From Incurvaria masculella (taxonomy: Eukaryota; Arthropoda; Insecta; Lepidoptera; Incurvariidae): a stretch of DNA of 64,000 nucleotides. The stretch covers positions 17,427,001 through 17,491,000 of the forward strand of contig OX335660.1 in assembly GCA_946894095.1 (NCBI GenBank), given 5' to 3'. Under the pieces are notes generated by a model. The model saw nothing but the letters and a program-made list of their open reading frames with translations. It did no database searches and was not told the origin of the DNA. The position numbers and the translations under genes are program-made. Of this stretch, positions 11,727-36,108 are shown piece after piece (the stretch's first letter is position 1; the number at the start of each line of letters is the position of its first letter).

Positions 11727-11953
11727 ATAATCGATAAATTCGCTGGCCGACGATATTGTCTGGATAGCTTATCGTTTAGAGCACGGGACATGTAATCCAA
11801 TTGTCGCCGGTTCGATCCGTACTTCAGGAAAATGTCTAGACCGGGTAGCTATCGGATTATTTTTAAAATCTGGTAACAATGCTTTAATGTAGATGTTGCT
11901 GCATAACCTAAAATTAAAGAGATAACGCTAATGTCGTACACATTAAATACATT
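11727..11953 (+). repeat. Family S tRNA-derived SINE
   Basis: The head GGATAGCTTATCGTTTAGAG resembles an A box and CCGGTTCGATCC is a good B box. The body runs through TAATGTAGATGTTGCTG and ends CATTAAATAC before an ATTT-rich tail. It shares its body with the copies at 3232-4017. Confidence 0.7.
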
Positions 11954-12006
11954 CATTTATTTATTTATTTATTGGAAAACTTACAGCTTATTCACAATTA
12001 GAATAC

Positions 12007-12312
12007 AAAAACCGGCCAAGTGCGAGTCGGACTCGCACAAGAAGGGTTCCGTAACATCGTAAAAAAAAAAATCACGTTTTTTGTATGGGAGCCCCCTTTA
12101 ATTTTAATTATTTTTTAAATTTGTTGTTATGGCGGCAAAATAAATACACACTCCGTGAAAATTTCAGGTGTCTACCTGTTACGATTACTGAGATACAGCC
12201 CTGTGACAGACGGACAGACGGACGGACGGACGGACGGGCGGACGGACGGACGGACAGCGGAGGCTTAGTAATAGGGTTCCGTTCTCACCCTTTGGGTACG
12301 GAACCCTAAAAA
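12007..12312 (+). repeat. Family A SINE-like element, full length
   Basis: It begins AAAACCGGCCAAGTGCGAG and ends TTTGGGTACGGAACCCTAA. Between these lie the GGTTCCGTAACATCG motif, an AT-rich middle, GATACAGCCCTGTGACAGAC, and a GACG microsatellite of about ten units. This is the best-preserved reference copy on the left side of the window. Confidence 0.85.
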
Positions 12313-13980
12313 TGGACAATGTAATTGTCAAAAGCCAAAATACTATTTTAATATATCCTATCATAAGTGTGGATTGCACCATATCTGGTTAGTGATAATT
12401 TTAAAATAAAAATATATCCGGCCTTATTTTTCGCCTGAAGAAGAAAGAAGAGATATTTAAAATAACCATAACTATAATACTAACCAGATATTGCGCACTC
12501 CACCTTAAGCCCACATAACCTAATTTAACAATAAATCACAATTAAATTAAATAAATGTGCTAAGCGACGTCCCTCAGGCGTTAAATTGAATTCCGGCATT
12601 TAATGAAATGCCTGGGCGTCCCAATGAGTGGCTAATCTGACCATCGGGCGGCGACATACAATTGCATGAGTCTCCGCTTGCGAATAAATACATCTCCGTT
12701 TCCGCGCTGGATGGCCAGAGTATGTTTGGGTAGAAATAGGCCCCTGACCTGTAGGACCTCGTACCAATCTCTCCGAGATGTACTTATTCTTGCAGTCTGA
12801 ATGAATCTGTATACACATCGAGCTCTATTCTACATGCCGGTGCCTTCATTCTCGGTGCAGTTTATTTTCGCGCGAGTTGTTCAAGGCGGCCGCACAGCGT
12901 CGTTAACATAAAGCGGGAAGCGGAGGTAAAACATTAAAACCGTTCTTAAGATTACAAACACTCGGCGAAGCCATCAACGAGTAGTTTCAACATTCGCCGG
13001 AAGCATAAACTTGCCGTCGAATGGAGCATCCAAACGAAATTGTTCGCTAACTACTAAAAGCGCTCCCACCGAGACTTGAGCGGACTTCGTGAGAGAAGCA
13101 AAAGTTTTACTGCAAGCAGACAGGCGGCAGACGCGAGACGTCTAGCAGTGTCAAATTTAAGTGGGGATAATGAAATGAACGAAAGTGGAGAGTGACATTA
13201 TGATAGTAACGTTAACGAGGATAATACGTTTAAAGACCCGAAGAAAGTAGAAGTGATGCTGACGAAGCGATGTGATACTGTAAACTTCAATTCAGATTGA
13301 GGAAGGTCGTGATCGAGTTAAAAGAATTCATAGTCATGACAAGGAAATAAATCCAGGTAATGTCGACGATTAATCATTAGGCGAATTAGTATATTGATAT
13401 ACCTACCAAAAAAAAAAAAAATTAAAATACTCTAAACGCTAATTCACGTAACAAATTGACAAGTTTTGTTTCGGACTCGTGTTGATGCACATGAAATGTC
13501 GCCGACAATAACAAAAATCAAGAAAGTCAAAACCCACTGATAAAACAGCAGGACACTCAAACAACATGCTCATAGATACGGACTGATTGCAAATAGTCTA
13601 TAAGGTAAAACGACAAACAATAGTACAGTGATGATGAGCCACATACTTCACAGCATAGCAGTGCAGTGAGCACTTTGAGGGTCAAACGCAGTAGTAATAA
13701 CAAGAGAGGCATTCTCGAGTTTCATTGAATAAAACAGCGCGAAAACCTCGGTAAATGAATACTAAAACCATCATTTTATAGAGAAATGCTGCCATGTATG
13801 TACTTGGCAGCATTTGTAGCTGGACAGTCAACGAGAAAAGTGACAGTGCTGTTCTGTGAGTTTTCTGTCGCCTATTTTTAGCTTTAAGCTCTGCCTCATT
13901 CAACGGGTTAAGGTAAAATGGATGCCCTGGTCCTGACTAGTTTGTAGTATTGCTAGTGATATGGTAGTGTAAGCACCGAC
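12313..13980. other. No gene recognised (likely syndapin intron downstream of exon 3)
   Basis: No match to the next expected syndapin F-BAR segment was found on the minus strand. The sequence is AT-rich with unsupported short ORFs. Confidence 0.4.
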
Positions 13981-26787
<12,807 letters not shown>

Positions 26788-26824
26788 TCAACACGCCGCT
26801 GTCGCTATTAGAGTCCTCCTCTCT

Positions 26825-26977
26825 CTCGATGTCGGCGTGCTCGGTGACCGACGCCTGCAGCTCACCGCACAACCGGTGGCCGTCATCCAGCCGCCGCGTC
26901 GTGCGCTTGTAGTTACCGGGCTCCCAGAACGAGTCCGACGACACCATGAGCTGATGATCGTCGCCGTGGTGCGACAT
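26825..26977 (-). pseudogene. Truncated tandem copy 2 of syndapin exon 1
   Basis: Repeats the first 51 codons of exon 1 (start at 26977) with changes such as HHGDDHQLMV and QASVTEHADIE. It then runs straight into the 67-bp linker holding the intron end and UTR of the next copy. The sequence after ADIE is EEDSNSDSGV-type readthrough with no donor site. Confidence 0.9.
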
Positions 26978-27044
26978 AGCGCCGCCGCTGCAACAAAACG
27001 TCACGAGTCAACACGCCGCTGTCGCTATTAGAGTCCTCCTCTCT

Positions 27045-27197
27045 CTCGATGTCGGCGCGCTCGGTGACCGACGCCTGCAGCTCACCGCACAACCGGTGGC
27101 CGTCATCCAGCCGCCGCGTCGTTCGCTTGTATTTGCCGGGCTCCCAGAACAAGTCCGATGACACCGTGAGCTGCTGCTCGTCGCTGTGGTGCGACAT
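27045..27197 (-). pseudogene. Truncated tandem copy 3 of syndapin exon 1
   Basis: Another 153-bp copy of the first 51 codons (start at 27197) with SSDLFWEPGKYKRTT variants. Its ATG is exactly 220 bp from copy 2, as copy 2 is from copy 1. Its upstream acceptor region (CGTGTTGCAG) diverges beyond about 27215. That makes it the outermost unit and the first acceptor that pre-mRNA splicing would meet. Confidence 0.9.
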
Positions 27198-27259
27198 GAC
27201 GCCGCCGCTGCAACACGGTACGAGTATTTTAAGAATGTTGGCCGCGTACTTACATGCAC

Positions 27260-29361
27260 CGCCCAATTAATCGCATTGAGATTGGAAACATTGTCAACGC
27301 GGACAAACGGACTAAATTAAACAGGAGATACATACATGGCGACAGAGTCACCGCTACAGGCTGTGTGCGTTATGCAGGAAAATTCACTTATCGCGGTCTA
27401 AATATACTACTACGCGGGTCATGATAAAATAAATTAGATTACTCGTTACTCATTTGATTGACACTGCCAAGTTAAAACTTTAAGAAATTTCCGGGTACTT
27501 TTTGATAATTTTGTAACTGGAACATTAAACCAATAGCTCTCTGAGCTGTAGACCTCGCGAGTCTGTTTTTGCAGAGCGGTGCAGGTCCCCTTCCCGACGG
27601 GACTAACTTATCGGCACTAATCGTTTTATTGCGCTCTGGCACTGTCTCTGTTTTATTTAAAGAAAAAGACAGTCTTCGTAATGATGAGGATGCAACACGT
27701 CCACAAAGCAAACAATGGGCATAGTGTTTGATGTGGTCAGTGTTGGAAAAAAATATTATTGTAAAACGATTTATATTTACAAGTAACGGTTCCGTTGGCA
27801 CCCTTTGGGTACGGAACCCAACACATATTGTGCAGACTTAGCTAATGAGAAGAGTCCGCAACGTTCCTGGAAACAAGCTGTCCAATCAGCCTGAAACACA
27901 TGCTCGATCTGCTCAGAACTTGGAATTGAAGAAACAAAAGCTGTACCCTGCACCACGAGGCGGAAGAGCAGGAAGGGCAGTTCGGTTCCGGTCACTGGAC
28001 TGAACAGGAGCACATCGAAGAAAACCTCCACGTCCCGCTCGGTGACAAAGTTTCCGCAACTTCGCCTTCAGTAAATCAATTTAAAAGACTGTTCTTATTC
28101 AGTTGTATCTTCCAGCGCGAATCAGTACTTGCAGTGGAGTTTCAGTTACAGTTTCTTTATTTCCTCGATTAGATGTGTATTACACACTCGGATTAGTCTT
28201 TTTTTTTTCAGTCGTTTCGATTTCTTCTGGCGAAGAGCCGACAAGAAACTTCGTCAGGTTGGTCATTGTATAATTTTGTTTCCATTGATACTAATAAACT
28301 AGTTTAGTTTGGGCCCGCAACTAGTAGAATTGATATACGTAGTGCCTTGGGTCCGCGACTGGCAGTCGATTGATGAGGCGCTTTTGGAGCCCGCGCTCTG
28401 CGAAGTCTTTGACCTGCGACTAGCAGAAACATCCGTCAAGACATACCAATCCTTTCACATCACACCTCAACCGCTTTTGGAGTCCGCCACCTTCTGGAGC
28501 TGTTCAGCAGTTCCGGCTGGAGGTCCGGTACGACCCCGTTTCAGAGGGGTATGAAAAACAATTATTAACACACCACTGTGCTTCTTACTAAAAATAAACA
28601 CTAATCATCGATGATTAGCGTTGTTTTTTAGTTCCTCACAAGGTAAAACGGACCTCTGCTCTGGGATCAATCAGTAGTTCAAACCTGGTTTGTTCTCATT
28701 TACCTGTCCAACGAAACCTGCTTTCAGGAGCGGATAAACCCGTTGCTGTCCTGACTAAGTATTTTCTATTCGTAATTTGCATTTGAAAGCGTGTGGAACC
28801 CCTAGATTTTAACCCTGACCTAGCGCGCCCGGTTACAATGTATGGGGTTTACTGTTATCGGATTGGTAGTTTAAGAAAATGTGAGACAGAAAGTATCAGT
28901 GTAGGCACGCTAGATGGCACACCTCCTTCCATTTTTGATCTGAAGTAAGACGGCTATCTAGATTGGGTGTGATCGGACGTCCGTGCCGTGGCAGCAACGT
29001 GGCCAACCGATTTGTATGGAAATGCGGCAGACAGGTTCTCTTCCTACGAGCCCAAGCACGCCTCACATACCCACCGCACCGTGCACGCTACACCGACGAG
29101 GGATTGTTACGTCACAAACATTGTCACGATACTCACACATCACACCGCATTCCAGAGAGAATCAGGGGGTAATGTCAGTAGCGCGGATAGAAATAGCGGT
29201 AGCCAACTAGAACCTTCAGTCCGTGTGACGTTCACAACTGCCAAAGAGTAAATTAATGGGTCACATTAGGAGCTCCTACGACTATAAACTTAGAAAGACT
29301 ATAAATGATTCCATCGCACGTCGGTAACATGTGTGCGATACAGGGACTGAACCGGCGCAAA
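27260..29361. other. No gene recognised between syndapin exon 1 and repeats
   Basis: A family A tail fragment lies at 27786-27821. The block 27830-28560 has internal imperfect repeats (GCTTTTGGAG twice; CTAGTAG, CTGGCAG and CTAGCAG variants) and open stretches on both strands. It may be a decayed element, but I cannot assign it. The syndapin 5' non-coding exon may lie here or further right. Confidence 0.35.
27786..27821 (+). repeat. Family A tail fragment
   Basis: GGTTCCGTTGGCACCC then TTTGGGTACGGAACCC is the 3' hairpin of family A alone. Confidence 0.55.
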
Positions 29362-29497
29362 ATGCGAGGGAATTCGAACAATTCAACACCAATCAGAAGT
29401 AGTTGCTAAATATTTTACCCTGGAAGAGCGTAGGAGGTATGACATGAACGCTTCTGATTGGTGCAGAATTAATCGAATTACATATTTTCTCACATCT
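29362..29497. mobile_element. Family I palindromic element
   Basis: GAGGGAATTCGAACAATTC with AACACCAATCAGAAG is mirrored by CTTCTGATTGGTGCAG with AATTAATCGAATTAC. Arms are about 35 bp and there is no ORF. Confidence 0.65.
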
Positions 29498-31690
29498 TCC
29501 GGTGGTTCTTATAGATCGTAAGCTCAGGTACGGAACAGGCGACGGGACGCCTTCCCCGAAGAAATGTGGCAAACGCCGCACATGTGAAACGAACCGGACA
29601 GGAGCAATCAAGTCTGCGTGCCCATTTCGCTCACGGATTGATGTGGACTGTTGTGTATTTACCTGGGTACGTTTGCGGTTCGCCAGATTTAGTTTGACAC
29701 CCATCGCGTGATTGCGAGATCGAGCGCAACGATAACAGACACACAGACACACACACACACGGACGCCGACAGACGGACAGCACAATAGCGCGATCGGGCC
29801 GGTTGTCCGTCGGGCGCGGGCGGGGTGCGTCCCGTCGCATCGTCGCGCGTCGCCTAGCTAAAGGCACGCTTTCAATTATGCGACATCTTTTAAACGTTCT
29901 TGGCTGCGACCATTGCATTATAGCACACAATAAGTAATGCTCATAGGTCAAGTAGAGGCCAGACTATTATCTTCCGGTTGAAAGTACAGATACATTGTGA
30001 AAGCAAACTGTTCAAGTAAAATTTAATTTCTCGTACAGTCGTTACTTATCAAATGTATACACTGGAAAGAGAGGGAATTTCTAAGTCCCTTTTACTCTAT
30101 GGTTGACGTCAGCATGTCAGAAAGAGATCTCAAATTTGTCTCTATTTCCGGTGTATAGATTTCAGACAAAACGACTGTACACAGAAAGATATGTATGTAG
30201 AATTGCAGTCAACATCAGCAACGCAGGTAAAGCGTTAAATCAGTGCGTTCAATTAAGGTACCTACCTTTGTATAATCTTAATATTAAGGGACGAGAACTG
30301 TAAAATAATTCTAAATTAATAAATAAGTAATAAATAAATAAGAGCCGGTGGCAAAATTGATAAACGTTATAAAACCAATATAACCTATCCGCGAAAGGTA
30401 TGTTTGCTGGTTCAAGTCCATTTATTAAAAACTACTTTATTCATTCCGTTAATTCTTGACTGTGTCCTTGGTTCACGGTCGATCCTACATACATATAACA
30501 TTCGTTAAAAAGCAACATTTCGTTTGTACGAGCGGCACAACGAGCGGTTTGTCGGCGGCGACGACGCGACGTAGTCGCAGCTGGTCGCAGCTGCAGCGCA
30601 GCATAGAAGGCAGCACCTTTAACCGATTAGCATTCAGAGAGGCAGACAGACGGACGGACGGACGGATAGATGAACGGACGCGCAGTCAATTGTGCACATT
30701 GAGGACGCTTCCGCCGCGTCGCGGGTCACGTTACCGCACCTCCGTCTCCGCAGCACCGATACGCGACGAGAGGGCACCGCACAACGATCAAGCTATCTAG
30801 CATACAGGGTAAACAGAGATGAGAACGAATAAACGAGAATCTGAAATAAAAAAGGTGGTGGCAGTGAATACAAAAATAGTCACATTTCAACCATCTACGA
30901 GTAGTAGCAGCACGTTGCAAGACCTGTTTGGAGATACGGTTCCGACCACGATTCATTTGCGATTCAGTGCTTTCATTTAGGCATGTTCAATAGATTCCGG
31001 ATCCATATTATATATTATTATTATATACCCGTGAAATAACTATGGGACTTGGTTCATACAGTGACCGTCCAATATTCCACCAGCAAGAGAACTACCAATC
31101 GAATCGCACCGAACCGGTTCAGTCCATGGTTTGCCTCTTTGTAAGAGGTGTCACGACAAGCTTCCGTCGAAGGATGACGAATAACAACAACAGGTGATTG
31201 AATAAAGGGGGACGAATCATAAAGTCCAAATACCATAAGGTACAAAACACTTATGAATACGGATATTTTTAAGTAGGTTAGATTATATGCATTTTATAAT
31301 ACACACGAACAATACATACTTTTAGATGTTCGGGTTTTTGGACTTTATGTTTTTCGGACTTTGTGAAGGCGACCCGATTAAAGGTGATAGAAGTTGAACA
31401 ACAGATAACTAGTAACTGCGTTGAGAGGCGACATCGTTGATCCAAATATGACAAGAGACCGGCGTAAGAAGACAGGTGACAGATAACAGAGGCCTCACGG
31501 ACAACCACCAGCTGACAAAAATGTTCGTGCAAGTTACAGACGTGTATTTTTTATTTATTTATTTATTTAGTAATAGGTTTACAGAGTAGTACACAGGATA
31601 CACTGAGATTTAAAAAAAGGTTCACACTCCACTGGTAGTGAACACAACATGCATAAAAACAAACAAAACAGAGAACTACTAAAACTAGAA
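29498..31690. other. No gene recognised; microsatellites
   Basis: Holds CA-rich repeats at 29730-29775, a family L SINE at 30343-30500 and a GACG run near 30645. No coding exon is supported. Confidence 0.4.
30343..30500 (+). repeat. Family L tRNA-derived SINE
   Basis: AGAGCCGGTGGCAAAATTGA (A-box-like) and GCTGGTTCAAGTCC (B box) form a tRNA-like head. AAACTACTTTATTC and TGTGTCCTTGGTTCACGG complete the body, as at 56430-56600. Confidence 0.6.
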
Positions 31691-31847
31691 CTAAGGGCCG
31701 AGTGCACGAAAGGACAAAAAATCAAAATCAACGTCAACGTCTGATCACTTTGTGTTGACAGTATGGAAGGAACTCTATGCGGATCACTAAAAGTGATGTG
31801 TTTAAACATTGATTAACTCAGCCGTCTCTTCGTGCAACCGGGGCTTA
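31691..31847. mobile_element. Family C palindromic MITE
   Basis: TAAGGGCCGAGTGCACGAAA and TCGTGCAACCGGGGCTTA are the imperfect inverted termini. The interior ATCAAAATCAACGTCAACGT and CACTAAAAGTGATGTG match copies at 47413 and 48161. Confidence 0.8.
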
Positions 31848-32036
31848 GAGGTTTTAATATTCTCCATAATTAAACTCCTAAAATAAAAATCAAAATGAAT
31901 TTATGCACTAATTACATTTAAATTCAGAGGCTTCTGTAAAATTTACATTTCAAACAGCAAAAAAAATCTCTTACAAAAATTAAAAAGAAAAAATTAAAAG
32001 AAAAGAATAAAGTGAAATACTATTTAAGCGTGTTAA

Positions 32037-32329
32037 TTTTAGGGTTCCGTACCCAAAGGGTGAAAACGGAACCCTATTACTAAGCCTCCGCTGTCCGTCC
32101 GTCCGTCCATCTGTCACAGGGCTGTATTTCATGAACCGTAATAGATAGGCAGCTGAATTTTTCACAGATTGTGTATTTATTTTGCCGCTATAACAACAAA
32201 AAGGTAAAATTAAAAAATAATAAAAATTAAAGGGTGGTCCCATACAAAAAACGTGATTTTTTTGTGTGAAATCTTGTACGATGGTACGGAACCCTTCGTG
32301 TGCGAATCCGACTCGCACTTGACCTGTTT
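32037..32329 (-). repeat. Family A SINE-like element, full length
   Basis: Starts TTTTAGGGTTCCGTACCC, keeps the GTCC run and ATTTTGCCGCTATAACAAC, and ends GTGCGAATCCGACTCGCACT. Confidence 0.85.
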
Positions 32330-32381
32330 GTTTCAGATATTAACGGTGTACGTGTCGTATGGCGTGTGTGATGTGTGATGC

Positions 32382-32654
32382 GTGACTAGGAGTGCTAGGA
32401 GTACGTACATAGAGCGTGGCAGTAGGCAGCAGCAGCGTGGCGCTGGCGGCGCTGGCGGCGCTGGCGTGCAGTTCCGCGGCTCCCGCGCGCCGCTAGCGCC
32501 CTCTCATGGGCGCCGCCGCGCACGCGCCGTCGTCGCTCTGCAACAACCGACACGCACACTCACACACAGAGCTTTGGACCTCCTCAACGCTGTCAGTTTG
32601 CCGAGGGATGGAATTCACATCTCAACTTCAGCTTCGTAGTCAAGAGTTTGATTG
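32382..32654. other. GC-rich island, no gene recognised
   Basis: CAGCAG and GGCGCTGGC repeats and CpG-rich sequence between 32420 and 32540. It could be an unannotated first exon or promoter of syndapin (transcribed leftwards), but no core promoter element is convincing. Confidence 0.25.
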
Positions 32655-33000
32655 AATGAAAATTCTTTATTACGCCCAAAAAAAAACAATTTACAAAAGA
32701 AAGTATAGTGCAATAACAACATAAGTGGGGCGCAAAGGCGAGCTTATCCCTCGAAGAGATTTCTTCCAGCCGACCTTTGGGTGTTTGAGAAGTTCAATAA
32801 TATACCTATTCGTAGGTAGTGGACGAGTGGAGGAAAGAGGACGTCGTCTAGGGGCGAATACAATAATATAAGTACTAGGAGCTTGCTGCTCGACAAAGCT
32901 GGACTGAGGTACCGCTCTGTGCTTTTGTAAATGTGGCTGGGTTGGGGCCTAGTGTTCGGTGCAGGAAGGAGCAAGAAATAGCGCTTTGGCTAACATAATG
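32655..33000 (-). mobile_element. LINE 3' end (minus), decayed
   Basis: On the minus strand it reads out of codons into GGGATAAGCTCGCCTTTGCG, ACTTATGTTGTTATTGCAC and then AATAAAGAATTTTCATTC. That is a LINE 3' UTR with a poly(A)-signal-like end. Upstream minus-strand codons are frameshifted. Confidence 0.6.
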
Positions 33001-33013
33001 ACAGTTCCTTGTA

Positions 33014-33180
33014 CAGAGCCCGTAGTCCCAGCTGTCTCCTAAATTGGCATTTAGGGCAAACCGATCGACTGGCGTTTTTAAATGTATGGAGAAATTGAAG
33101 AGCGCGCGCAGCGAACTAACATTTGCGATTCCGAGTTTGATTTCAGAGAAATTGCTTGGTTTTGCGCGTTTGCCTAATGA
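33014..33180. mobile_element. Family J half copy
   Basis: AGCCCGTAGTCCCAGCTGTC, then AAACCGATCGACTGGCGTTT and GCGATTCCGAGTTTGATTTC, match one half of the element at 4996-5342 in reverse orientation. Confidence 0.6.
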
Positions 33181-33599
33181 GATTAGGTATTTAGTTTGTG
33201 TAATGTCAAAATGACGTTAATATCTGCACTTCTTTCTTCTGCACTCTTTATCTTTTGGAGTTCGGGCTGGAGTGTTGCTCTGAGCCTGATTCCATTCTGT
33301 AGCGGGCAGTACAGGGCGGGATGGAATCATCTTTGCCCAAACAAACCCTGTATTTGCGTGGCGCTTTGATAACGTTTCCTCCGACACAGTATGAACGGTA
33401 TTATCTAATCTGTGGCGTTCTCCACGTCTGGCGAAGGCGTTATCGAAACTCGAAGAGGGCGTCACTTCGGAAATGTCACGTCGTAGATCAACAAATTTCC
33501 GTGCCCGCACGCGCCGCTCCGGCCGTTCTCCTCATAAAAGTATCCTCGGTCTGCAACCTCGTATCTATCACCGCTAAGGCACACATTAACATTTGAACA

Positions 33600-33930
33600 T
33601 GTTTACAGATCGGCGTAGAGTAGATAATGTTTGTAGTAGGCGGCTCCGCACGTGGACGGCCTTCCGCCAGGTGGCGCGGCGGCGCGTGACGCACACCGAG
33701 GGGAGAGGAGACGGCACAACGAGATGACATGTGGGCCGCGCCGCGCGCCGCGGCGCCGGTGTGCGCGGTGGGTTGACTCCGCCGCGCCGCCGCGGGAGCG
33801 GAGAACCAGTTAGAAAATGTGCTCCCCCCACCTCCCTACATCCCGCGCGCCGCGAGCCGCACGCACCTCCGGCCGGTCGCGGCGTTGCATCGGCAAAGCC
33901 AACCGACCTGTTGCCGGATGGTCGAAGTGG
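33600..33930. other. CpG-rich island, no gene recognised
   Basis: A dense GC segment (GGCGCGGCGGCGCG, CCGCGCCGCCGCGGG). The several overlapping ORFs on both strands reflect base composition. A promoter is possible but unsupported. Confidence 0.25.
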
Positions 33931-34000
33931 TTACCTACTTGCAGCGACGAGATCCTCAAATCAAATGCATTTATAGGCGCTCGATTGGCTTGCTAACGGT

Positions 34001-34384
34001 TTTTATGGTTCCGTACCCAAAGGGTGCAAAAAGGAACCCTATTACTGAGCCCCCGCTGTCCGTCCGTCCGTCTGTCACAGGGCTATATCTCGGTAACCGT
34101 AACAGATCGATAGCTGAAATTTTCACAGAGTGTGTATTTATTTTGCTGCTATTACAACAAATAGGTGAGATTAAAAATAATTATAATTAAAGGGGGGCCC
34201 CATACAAAAAACGTAATTTTTTTGTATTAAATATTTTAAGATGGTACGGAACCCTGCGTGTGCTCTCGCGTGTGCTATTACAGTTCATGAGATACAGCCC
34301 TGTGATGGACGGACGGACGGACAGACAGCGGAGGCTTAGTAATAGAGTTCCGTTTTCACCCTTTGGGTACGGAACCCTAAAAAA
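34001..34384. repeat. Family A inverted pair (head-to-head composite)
   Basis: A minus copy (34001 to about 34260, GGTTCCGTACCCAAAGGGTG to GGTACGGAACCCTGCGTGTG) is followed by a plus 3' half (about 34268-34384, GAGATACAGCCCTGTGATGG to GGGTACGGAACCCTAAAAA). The tails again face outwards, as at 1821-2187. Confidence 0.8.
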
Positions 34385-34919
34385 GTAGTCTTTTAAGTGA
34401 ATAACTTAACTCACAATTAAGAAATAAATTAGACTGTTCAATGTATCTCTACGGTATACAGTATGAGGCTTCAAATGACATTATGAACATCGTACATAGT
34501 TTGTCATGAGTAGGAATGGTGGCACGGTGCAAGAAACAGAACAGACATTTTAAATAAAACGTCAAACGCGTGGATAGCGTATCGGAAGCGTGAGAACGCG
34601 CCATAACGCCCCGGAATCTCTTCGACGGTAAATTCCCACGAGCCGTAAAACGCTGCAACCTCGAACTTCGCAATCCGGTCGCAGCGGAGGGAGGCAACGG
34701 GCGGGAGGGACATTACCCCCCCCCCCCGGCCCACCGAATAAGGTTCAACGTCGCCGGAGCGCCTCCAAGGATGTGCCGAGGACGCGCGTGCGAGCCGCGA
34801 GCCGCGCGTGCGCATGCGATGACATGACGCAATGTCGTTCCATTTATATCTTCGTGACTCGGCGAAAGTCGGGCCACAGTCGGGCTGAAAGACCAGGAAA
34901 AGTAGAGTGGAGAAAAATA

Positions 34920-35150
34920 TCGGTACTAGCGAAGGTCACGGCGTTCTTGGTCACCATAAGGTAAATGGCTGAATCTGTGTTCACATGTAAGAGACCAACC
35001 CTCTGATGCTGATGCATGTCGGTCTGCCTGCGCCAAGTGGTTGCTACATCGACATACCAAAAGCAAATCTAGATTGGCTACATAAAATAGAGGTTGATGT
35101 ATATCTGCTGATGAATATACTGATTGTCTAGAAATATTGATACCTATATA
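34920..35150 (+). mobile_element. Family H half copy
   Basis: GGTAAATGGCTGAATCTGTG, GAGACCAACCCTCTGATGC and CTGCGCCAAGTGGTTGC match the left arm and interior of the element at 21041-21590. Confidence 0.65.
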
Positions 35151-35154
35151 TACA

Positions 35155-35426
35155 TACTAGCTGAGGTACCCGGCTCCGCTCGGGTCAATGTCGTTTTTGA
35201 CTGTTTTCGGGATGGTCAAGTTCAGCCTGCGTTTGCAATGTAAGCGAAAAAAATGTAATTATTTACGACATCACATTAGAAACCTCAGAAATAACAGTAT
35301 TTCTCCACTATTTAATGGAGGTTATTTTACATATTAACCTTCCTCTTCAACCACTCTATCTGTTAAAAAAACCGCATCAAAATCAGTTGCGTAGTTTTAA
35401 ATATTTAAGCATACATAGGGATATAG
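35155..35426 (+). repeat. Family D dispersed repeat, left part, interrupted by the Ty3 element
   Basis: CTAGCTGAGGTACCCGGCTC, CCGCATCAAAATCAGTTGCG and GTTTTAAATATTTAAGCATA are typical blocks of a common insect dispersed repeat, perhaps a LINE 3' region. It continues directly after the right LTR as ATAGGGACAGAGAAAGCGAC (41810 to about 41860). Confidence 0.7.
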
Positions 35427-35589
35427 TGTCAGGCAACAGGAAAACACTGCAGCATTATTGTATTCTGTGGTGGGAGATTATATATATGTTCTGTGATGAG
35501 TCAGCTATGGCATTATTGTTGACAGCTGTAGACAATGCAGTAATCTTGAGAGAATAAATAATACTCTTTAAACGGTTGTGTTATTAACA
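35427..35589 (+). repeat. 5' LTR
   Basis: 163 bp, TGT...ACA ends. It contains a TATA-like TTATATATATG and an AATAAA signal (AGAATAAATAATA) near the 3' end. It is identical to the 3' LTR. Confidence 0.95.
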
Positions 35590-35629
35590 TAATTCAGAAG
35601 TGGAGTGTAAACCTCTTCGTCCATCGGCC

Positions 35630-36046
35630 ATGGACAAGCATAAGCCGCGATCACGATACCGCGGCACAAGTCGGCACACACCACCAATCGTCAGCACGAG
35701 CCATCATCGCACCGCGCGTTCGCGATCGCGGTTGAGTGAAACCAGTAGCAGTAAGAGGCGACTGAGACGACCAGTGTCCAGTGCAGCGCATGCGGACTAC
35801 AACCGCAGGTGTAACCAGAGCCGGACGCAATCACAAATAACGCCGTTTGACCGGCGCCAATCAGCAGGGACCGGCGGAGAGCGAAGGAGCAGGCGTCAAG
35901 AAAGAGCAGCCCGCAGCAGCAATGACGACCGGAGCCGTTCACATTCGGGCAGCGAAGCTGAGAAGCGGCGGAGGCGGCGGCAGGATCGTCGTAGGAGATC
36001 AGCTCGCAGCGGCGGCAGGCAGCGCAACCGGTCTCAAGCAGCGTAG
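35630..36046 (+). CDS. Arg/Ser-rich leader ORF of the retrotransposon
   Basis: 138 codons from the ATG at 35630 in a good context (GGCCATGG). The product is extremely basic, with RS/SR dipeptides throughout: MDKHKPRSRYRGTSRHT at the start and EKRRRRRQDRRRRSARS near the end. It resembles RS domains of splicing proteins or a nucleic-acid-binding tail, with no folded domain. It ends 62 bp before the gag-pol start and is in a different frame. A second open frame (35847-36116) ends in a TGA overlapping the gag-pol ATG (AATGAATGATG). Either could be a true leader gene, a gag extension reached by frameshift, or a compositional accident. That it is translated is an inference. Confidence 0.45.
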   Translation: MDKHKPRSRYRGTSRHTPPIVSTSHHRTARSRSRLSETSSSKRRLRRPVSSAAHADYNRRCNQSRTQSQITPFDRRQSAGTGGERRSRRQERAARSSNDDRSRSHSGSEAEKRRRRRQDRRRRSARSGGRQRNRSQAA

Positions 36047-36108
36047 CAGAAAAGCAGCGTCGGCAGCGACGAGACCTCAGGCAGCAATCGCGCAGCGGCT
36101 CGCTGTCA

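Noticed and set aside
30456..30800. Arg/Ser-leaning ORF over a GACG microsatellite
   Set aside because: Its composition comes from the microsatellite and GC-rich DNA; no further support.
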